Positions 56,501-64,000 of a DNA stretch of 64,000 bases are shown here, in pieces. The position numbers and the translations under genes were made by a program. Position 1 is the first letter of the stretch. Each line of letters opens with the position of its first letter. A model generated the notes under the pieces. It was not told the DNA's origin. It saw nothing but the letters and a program-made list of their open reading frames with translations, and searched no databases. The stretch spans positions 23,334,980-23,398,979 of the forward strand of contig AP025067.1 in the NCBI GenBank assembly GCA_036186865.1. Reading direction: 5' to 3'. The DNA comes from Eustoma russellianum. Its lineage: Eukaryota; Streptophyta; Magnoliopsida; Gentianales; Gentianaceae.

Positions 56501-59147
56501 ATTCTGAATTAAAGAAACTCTTTTGCAGGAATTCAAAATGCAGAAAGAAAGATTATTCTATCTGGTTCATTTAATCCCTTGCATGATGGTCACCTGAGGC
56601 TCTTAGAAGTTGCCACAAGGTACTGTTGTATGTGTAAAATTACTGAATACACAAAAGGCAGTAGTTTGAGCTGTTTGCATTGTCTAGAAATGTGATTGGG
56701 GAAAGAAGCTCCGGCTGATCCTGATAACTGGCTAATGTGTCTTTCAATATAGAAACGACGCTTTTGTGCGAAGTTATTATTGTTCTACCCCCTCTTTATA
56801 AGTGTACAGAAAGCTTCTGTCATATTTTTTCTTGTTCTCGGTTCATATATTATTTCATTTGTAAGAATGATTTCACAAGTATCATGTCCCTGCTCTTACT
56901 TCAATGCAGCATTGTTGGTGATGGATATCCATGCTTTGAATTGTCAGCTATTAATGCAGACAAACCCCCATTAACAGTCGCTCAAATCAAAGGTCGGGTG
57001 GAGCAATTTGATAAAGCAGGTAAACTCAAATATCTTTTCTCGTTCTTGGTGTAGAGATAAATCTGTGAAATGGGTTGATGAATTATGTCCCTACAAATAA
57101 TTGAATTGAACTAGGACCAGATTGTTTGTCTAATGATGTGGCTTGAGCAAAGCTAGAACAAAAATCACAATACTTGGATTCTATTTGAGAGCTAAAAAAT
57201 TTATACTAATTATCTCAAGATATATGTCATCTTGTTTACCTGAATTTTGTTTACCCTATAATTCGAGTAATTACAATCTTGCTTAATCGAGTATCTGATG
57301 TCTATCATACAGAGGATGCATTCAGAGTCTGGAGTGACAGGGGTCTTGGTTTGGTCATACATGTTTTAGAGGTGCCTTATATTCCGTAGCACTAGTCTAG
57401 AATTTTTTTTTTTGGGTTGACTGTCACAACTAGCTTTTTTTCTTTGGTAAACTTGCTCTGGCCCGTACTTATATTGAGAATCGGTTTGAACTTCAACTTT
57501 CCGAAATCTTTTACCTGAATGAATTAAGCGTCCATCTCAATTCTACTACCTCAAACCTACCTACATTCACTTAGGTAGGACATTCATGCTGCATCCATAA
57601 TTGAGAAGTGAAGGGGGCGCTAAGTTACTGATGACTTAGTCATTACAAGGAAAGTAACCTTTTTGACGCATTAAACTAATCTTTTGAGTATTTCTCTAAG
57701 ATTCTGATTGGCTACCTGATTTTAGATGTAATTGTTGAATCTCACGAGAATATTTGGATTTTTCTTCAACTTATCACACTATTTCTTTCCTTTAACTCGA
57801 TCATGTTGTTTCTTTTCTACACCGTACTGTCAGTTTTTGAATAAAGCTTTTTGGGAATTTCTTGTACTATTAGATGGTAGGAGCTTTCTTTTCTTCCATC
57901 CTTTACCAAAGCTAGTTGGACAGAGTTGGTCTTTTGCTGATAGTCAAGGAATTGGGCCCTTTGTCTCATCGTTTTTTTGGCTTTCGTAGAAGTCCGTTTG
58001 CTCCTTTAAAATGTTGGCATTTGCATAATGGTTTTCTTTTTCAGTTTAACAAATAAAATAAATAACGATCTGGTTGGTTTAAGGTGTTCTGTGCAGTGAG
58101 TAAAGTCATTGTAACCAATCATCTGATACATAGCTTTTGTGACCCGGGTTATAATTTAATTGCACTAACAAGTTCCACCACAGGAAAGTCCATCATAATC
58201 TCAAACCAGCCATACTTCTACAAGAAAGCAGAGCTCTTTCCTGGTAGCTGTTTTGTGATTGGTGCGGATACAGCAGTGAGGCTGATAAATGTAAGGAACT
58301 TTCGGAAAAACAAATCCGAAATATACGGTCTTACATTTATTGTGTAATTTATTTGCTCAGTTTTTATGACGTTATACAGCTGGTGCTTTAAGCTGGCTAT
58401 CACAGCTAAGTAATTTCACTTTAGCTACACTTGCACATCATTCTAAGAGCATGGGGAAAAATCTAGTTAGACTTGGCATGCATGTGATGTAGTTCATGAT
58501 TTTGTATATGTAGGCAATTTCTAAAGTTGTTTAATTGCAGTTAGCAACTTAGATATTTTTCTGGAGATTACAAGTCACAAGGATGAAGTAGGAGTCACGT
58601 TCTTATATTCTGGAGATTACAATTCACAGAGAGCAATCCTTTTTAATGTAGCATCCCTGTTTATAGACTTTAGCTCTTCTATTGTGGTCCATAATAGGGT
58701 GGAAAGCCCTTAATTGCAGTTTAATATTCAAAAATCTCATATAACATTGGGTTGTGGTAAAGTTGAAACTAATTATTTTGCACTTCTGCCCAAGTAACAT
58801 GCCTATCTTATTCTTCAGCCAAAATATTATGGTGGTGATTATGCAAAGATGTTGGAGATTTTACTTGCGTGCAAAAGCACAGGGTGTCGTTTCCTAGTGG
58901 GCGGCAGAAACATTGATGGGATCTTCAAGGTTTGGATAATAATTCAAATTTCCATGTTTTGACTACTATTAATAAGCCTGAAGCTTGTTCCCAGAAGAAA
59001 ACTTGAAAGTTGATTTTTTTTGGTGTCCAGGTTCTAGAGGAAATTGTCATACCAGAGGAACTGAAGGACATGTTCATTTCAATACCACCAGAGAGATTTC
59101 GTGTCGATATCTCATCGACTGAACTAAGGAAAAGGCAAGAAATGTGA
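53510..59147 (+). CDS. nucleotidylyltransferase-superfamily protein (At2g01220-like), CinA-like N-terminus
   Basis: Twelve exons join in frame to 377 aa: 53510-53605, 53697-53795, 53888-53972, 54660-54729, 55223-55259, 55399-55452, 55808-55964, 56529-56619, 56910-57019, 58184-58290, 58819-58929 and 59031-59147. All introns are GT-AG. The start ATG (MATTDSCLRALVEGIHASPS) is the first after the TATA box. The N-terminal third (YLAGGASQ, LGWLLSAPGASNTVLEA, GVGFSGSLAS) resembles the CinA/PncC amidohydrolase-like domain. The C-terminal half has the nucleotidyltransferase HxGH motif in GSFNPLHDGH (residues 212-221), FVIGADTA, VGGRNIDG and ISSTELR (366-372), the ISSTxxR-type second signature. The order matches Arabidopsis At2g01220 from recall. 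A role in nicotinamide nucleotide or related nucleotide metabolism is inference. Exon 5 is the weakest call: it is short and supported mainly by keeping the frame. No disabling change is seen. Confidence 0.87.
54909..55126 (+). repeat. 108-bp tandem duplication in intron 4
   Basis: ccaagagtactatatcctgt starts both units (54909 and 55017), and both end gatccctcaaagatctaa. They differ at about eight positions. A partial third start (taatccaagtgttctac) follows at about 55154. The repeat lies between exons 4 and 5 and does not alter the coding sequence. Confidence 0.85.
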
Positions 59148-59396
59148 GATTTCTTGTATCCCTAATCGTATTACTCTACTGATTATTTGTACTGATCGTT
59201 GATGAATCATATATTGAACCGCTGGAAACTCTGCATTGAAAATGCAGCAACAAAGTTGTGGGTGCAAATACAAAGAAGTGTTTTGCGGGAAGAAATAATC
59301 TTTATATTGCCATCTTGAAAGCCCAATTTTTCGCCAATTTGACTTAAATTTCAGAATCTCTTCTTTCCTTTCCCTGGTGCTCTTGGAATCTTGTTA

Positions 59397-61434
59397 TGTT
59401 ACAACCCGCGTTTCCGAGTCAGTAGAAAAGTAAAATAAGATGATGAAAAATAGAACGCAAATGTGATGCCGATGAAATTTCGAGGAAATTTAAACTTTTA
59501 GTTAAGGAAAAAAAAAAGACATTGACATTATATCGGGGTTAGGAACGGTCAGAAAAATAACCGAAGGATAAGTTATCGGATACAGCGAGACTCGACGGGA
59601 CTAGATAACAAACATTTCATACATACGTTACCGAGTTATTATAAATTAGTCGGTAACAACCTAAGGCGTTAGATATAAATTAAATCAAATAAAAATACCG
59701 ATACGATAATTCCACTACTTACTTTTATCCCACTTATCACATTTTCTCCCACTTTACCTTACATGTCAAATGGGACAAAACCTCTCTCTCTCCCCTCCCT
59801 ACAACCGTCCCCTACCCCCAAAAAGTAAAGACTTCCTTTATCTTTTCTTACACACTCTTTACTTTTCTTACACAATTACTTTTTCTCTTTTCAACTCACA
59901 TGCAAGACAAAACTCTTTTTCCCAACCTTTCCCCTATACCTCGGCAGATGGGAGGAAAAGATAAGACAAACATTTCCTCTACCCAACACTCCACCCCCAT
60001 ACTTTTCTTACACAAATTTAGTACTTTTCTTACAACATTTCTTTTTACTTTTCCCACACAAATCCTAAGACAAAATGTTCTCCAATGCTTGGGAACTTTC
60101 GGCTAGAACCAGTAGAGAGAGGGCCATTTCCCTTTTGTCTATTATACAAGCTTTATACCCTTAATGTAGATTTCCTTTCAAACTAAAAACATAAAGAATA
60201 TTTTTTTTCCATCCACTGAAATTTCGGTCACAGGAGAAAGGAAAAGACAAAATGAGAAGCCTTACACACCACACTTTTCCAACCACTTAGCTTGCATGCA
60301 TTCCCTTGAACCCCAAAAAGCCTTCCCTTCCTCTTCTCTATACAACCTAGCCAACCCTCCCTCTCTTCTCTACTAAGAACGGCCAAGGGCCAAGAACCAA
60401 GAAAGAGAGTTTTCCTCTTCAAATCTCTAACTCCATTTTACAACTTAGAAAAATTCCAAAGACAATCTACTAACCTCCTTCCATCCTCATCTCAAGGCAA
60501 GGATTTTTATTTTCTTCATTAAGCCCAAAGGTCGTGAGTCTCAAGAAGGCAAAGGAGAAGGTCCCCAATCAAAATCAAGGACATTCCAAGATCATCTTCC
60601 AATCCTTCAACACCTTAAGTAAGTTTCTAAGTTAGTTCTCAAGCATTTAGTTTTAAGATTAGAAATGAGTTCATCCTTCAACTCACCCTCAAGAAAATCG
60701 TGTGTTAACAAGGGTATAGGGTGGGATTTGCTCACAATCCAAGGCTTAAACCAAGTTTCTAAAGACCATCCAAGAGTAATCAAGCCTCCAAGGTAAGATC
60801 CTTTTTAGAGCTTTTCACCCTTCTACTTCTATAACAAACATGCATATACTAAAATCCTCTCCACCTCCTTCCTCTATTTCGGCCATGTACCTCTATGGTG
60901 TAGGAGGAGACACACTCAACTATCAAGCTCCTACACAAACTAGAAGGAGGATTCTTACTACATTCTCCAAGAAAAATCAAGGTTTAAAGGCAAGTATTCT
61001 TACTAAATACTACATGGTTTTATAAAATGTTTAGTATATATGTTTTTACCAAAGTTGGATCATCATGTATTATGTTCAAGATTTCTTTTCAAGAATATGT
61101 ATAAATCTAACTCTCATATGATATAAATATGTATGTGTGTGTGTATATATATATATATATGCATGTGTGTGTATGGTATATACATGTTTGTGCGTGTATG
61201 TATTATGTATAGGTATATATGCGTGTATACATTATGTATATGTGTATCTATATATACGTGTATATAATATGTATGTGTATATATGCTTGAATAGGAAAAG
61301 TAAATTCAAATGTATGTATATAATATGTATATGTATATACGTGTATATATTATGGAGATGTATAAAGTGTATATATGGGTGTATATATTATGTACATGCA
61401 TATATACGTGTATATAATGTATGTATACATATTC

Positions 61435-61483
<49 letters not shown>

Positions 61484-61845
61484 CAGTTATATATATATAT
61501 ATATATTTTTGGCCTAATAACCTAATTTTGGTGAAAAGTATATTTTCAGGATTTAAGACGTGATATATTTATTCATATATGTGTATTATTTAGGAAAATA
61601 TATATAGTATATCTATATATACATTTCGGCCTAGAGGTGTATTAGTGGCCTAAATGATTTTACTTTCATAAAAAGTGTATTTAAATGATTGTGACATGAA
61701 TATATATATATGTATACATATATATAAGTGTAGCATTGAGCAAACATATATAAATAATATATGAATATTTCGGTTCTTTTATATATATACTTTTGGCATA
61801 ATGACTCTATTTATATGAAAAATATATTTAAATGATTTTGGACAT

Positions 61846-61877
<32 letters not shown>

Positions 61878-64000
61878 CATATATATATAAATTTCGGTTA
61901 TAAAATACTAAGTGGTTAAAGAATTTTTAAATAACTATTTACACATATGTATGTTAAAATTATGGAAATGAGCAAACTTTTAAATAGTATATTATGTCTT
62001 GAAATGATTTTATATATGTGTGTACATTCACATAAAAATGTCAGCCATATGGCCTTTTGTAATAAATGATTTATTTATATTACATATGTGGGTATATAAG
62101 TATAAATATGTGTTAAAACATGAAAACGAATAAGTTTGGATATTATATAATATATATATCACGAAATGAATATAGACATGCCAAAACCTTATTTATTCGG
62201 CCATTAGGGTTCTCTTTGGCTAAAATGACTTTATTTTGTTTATGTAACCTTATTATGATCTATGTATTTATTACGAGATATAATAATATATGTTGTATTT
62301 GTACTTATATACATTTAAAGAATATTCACATGTATGGAAGTATGTATTATACATACTAATACACATATATCTATACATGTCAAATACGATGTTATGATTT
62401 TAACGATTTTATTTCATGATAAAGGTATTCTTATGGGTTATAGATTATTATGTGCAAGTTAAGTTATAAGTTATGAAATTCCTACATGGTATGTTAAGGG
62501 AAATAGGAAGTTTATGTCCTAGGTACTTAATTTATGAATTATGAAGTATGTGTGTAGAGTTGATATTATGGAAGCATGGTCATGGTATTTCTTTAAGTCA
62601 TGGTAAGTAGATTTTATTGATGGTATTTCTTTAAGCCATGATAAGTAGACTGCATTGATATGTATTTCTTAAGTATGATAAGTAGACCGTATTTAAGCAA
62701 TTGATGTATGAGGAAAGGATGTAGTGTGACCAAGATACCCTTATACGACTAAGTCTCACGTTGCATGAAATTCAAGGTTGGAAAAGTTATGTTTTACGTT
62801 ACATGTTTTAAAAAGTTCATATGCATATAAATGAAAAGTATGTTTCAAGGAAAAGACAATGTTTTGCAGTATGTTTACGACATGATTTATGACATGTATG
62901 AAAAGTATGGAAATGTAGTGAATAGTATCTACGAGACGGAAGTTTCTTAATGCGACAAATGTAAGGTTCTTGTGAATACCCTGTGAAGAACATGGCTCTT
63001 GAACCTTACATTACATGTTGGGTATCGGGTTGTACCTTGTGAAGAGCTTGGCTGTCGAACCCTTCTATGTACGATGAGTCGGGTGAATACCATGTGAAGA
63101 ACATGGCTACCGAATTGTTTTGTGTTGAGTCTTGAACACCTTGTGAAGAGCTTGGGTTCATGGCCGGCGCGTCAACGTAAAGCTACCTACTCGGATGATG
63201 TACGGGTCATCGTTTACGTACCTTTACGGAGATGCTTTCCGGACGTTGCTAGATATTGTTCTTACATTTCAATGGCCATCACATATGCATGAAAAGTATG
63301 ACCAAGGAAGTTTTGACACGTTATTGCATGTTTTTTTTTTAGAAAAGAAACTATGTTGAAAATTATGATCATGATGCATTACACGTTTATGCATGTCAAG
63401 ACTCCTTCAAAGATGTAGTAGAATTAAGTTGTGATGAATAGAGTTATGAAGGTAACTCTTAAGCTAAGGAAATCGTGAGGCTAGAGTTTATGGATTTTAG
63501 CTAGATCTGGAAATTTTTTTTTCTTCCTTGTATGTGCAGTATTACTTGCCTGACACAGTCTGTTGATGATGTATGAACTATGGTGGTGATATTTAACGCT
63601 GAGTATATACGGAAAGACAAACACTATGTTTCTTTGTCTACCTACTTCTGGTTTACATTTATACCAAGTTATTTACTTGTTTAAAAATGGAGACGTGATT
63701 ATCTAATTTATATATGTGGTTATTATGTTTTGACACCCCGTCTCCCCATGTATGATCCACGTGTCGTATCCAGTAATACTACTTGCTGAGCGATTAAAAG
63801 TCGGTGGCTATCGCTCATACTTGCCTCATTTATCATTTTCCAGATAACAGGTGTCACTATACAGATTTGTTGGAGACATTGTAGATAGACCCTTGATAAC
63901 GAAGAACAAACCGAGATATTCTTGAAAGCGCTAGGTCTCGATCTATGAAGTATTTCAGAAGATTTCAATATTCAGTATATGATGACTTGTACAGATTATG
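59397..64000 (+). mobile_element. gypsy-type LTR, left part, runs off the window
   Basis: Starts TGTTACAACCCGCG, like the solo LTR at 16731, only 250 bp after the stop of the nucleotidylyltransferase gene. The 4.6 kb has no coding content, but holds ttcggcc/ggccgaa motifs, TA-rich runs and repeated blocks of the form gtgaagaacatggct and ttgtgaagagcttgg (about 62980-63150). LTRs of several kb fit chromoviruses such as Tekay. The right end, primer site and orientation cannot be checked within the window, so the extent is uncertain. Frames across 61137-61563 are microsatellite translation. Confidence 0.6.
61435..61505. repeat. (TA)n microsatellite cluster
   Basis: A TA run of about 45 bp, then ttcagt and a further run. 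Similar short runs lie near 61140, 61700 and 61850. Confidence 0.9.

Noticed and set aside
57300..57380. Possible extra exon between exons 9 and 10
   Set aside because: Adding it is not needed: exon 9 and exon 10 join in frame at DKAG-KSIIISNQPYF, which matches the family's usual order.
61137..61563. Open frames of up to 126 codons rich in Tyr and Ile
   Set aside because: They are translations of TA and TATG microsatellites and have no other support. The same holds for frames at 17537-17841 and 35181-35592.

Overview
The window is nuclear DNA from a flowering plant, most likely a eudicot. It is AT-rich, holds genes with introns, many nested plant-type retrotransposons and tRNA-derived SINE-like repeats. 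Only two host genes are supported: a 716-aa LRR receptor-like kinase closely matching Arabidopsis ZAR1 (minus strand, 27660-29977) and a 12-exon nucleotidylyltransferase-superfamily gene matching Arabidopsis At2g01220 (plus strand, 53510-59147). Their Arabidopsis counterparts carry consecutive locus numbers, so this looks like a conserved gene pair. Here the pair is divergently transcribed and separated by about 23.5 kb of transposon debris. Layout, left part: 1-5355 is the 3' half of a Sirevirus-like Ty1/copia element that appears inserted into a second copia element (5356-about 8150). 8151-10886 is AT-rich sequence with degenerate repeats and three foldback MITEs. 10887-15358 is a large LTR-type element without recognisable coding capacity. 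16731-19694 is a solo LTR (target-site duplication ATTAC) with two minisatellites, sitting inside an old LINE tail. 20058-21493 is a second solo LTR (TSD GAACT). 21494-27290 has no gene; it holds a 0.63-kb tandem repeat, SINE-like pieces and another foldback MITE. Right part: 30300-37940 is intergenic, with a hAT-like and a PIF/Harbinger-like non-autonomous DNA element, a fifth foldback MITE, SINE-like and LINE fragments and a TA microsatellite. 37940-49769 is a nested complex: a plus-strand RTE-type LINE interrupted first by a minus-strand copy of the same LINE and then by a Sirevirus-like copia element (42588-48903, TSD ACGTA). 49790-53235 is an L1-type fragment interrupted by a short defective copia element (50029-52727). 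The nucleotidylyltransferase gene follows, and a gypsy-type LTR begins 250 bp after its stop and runs off the window. No operon, CRISPR array, defence locus or new enzymatic system was found. The most unusual signals are structural: five GC-rich foldback MITEs, each flanked by a 9-bp duplication and carrying G-box/ABRE-like CACGTG sites; a copia element whose long LTR appears inverted relative to gag-pol; and several cleanly datable nested insertions. All transposon reading frames seen are disrupted by stops, frameshifts or deletions.
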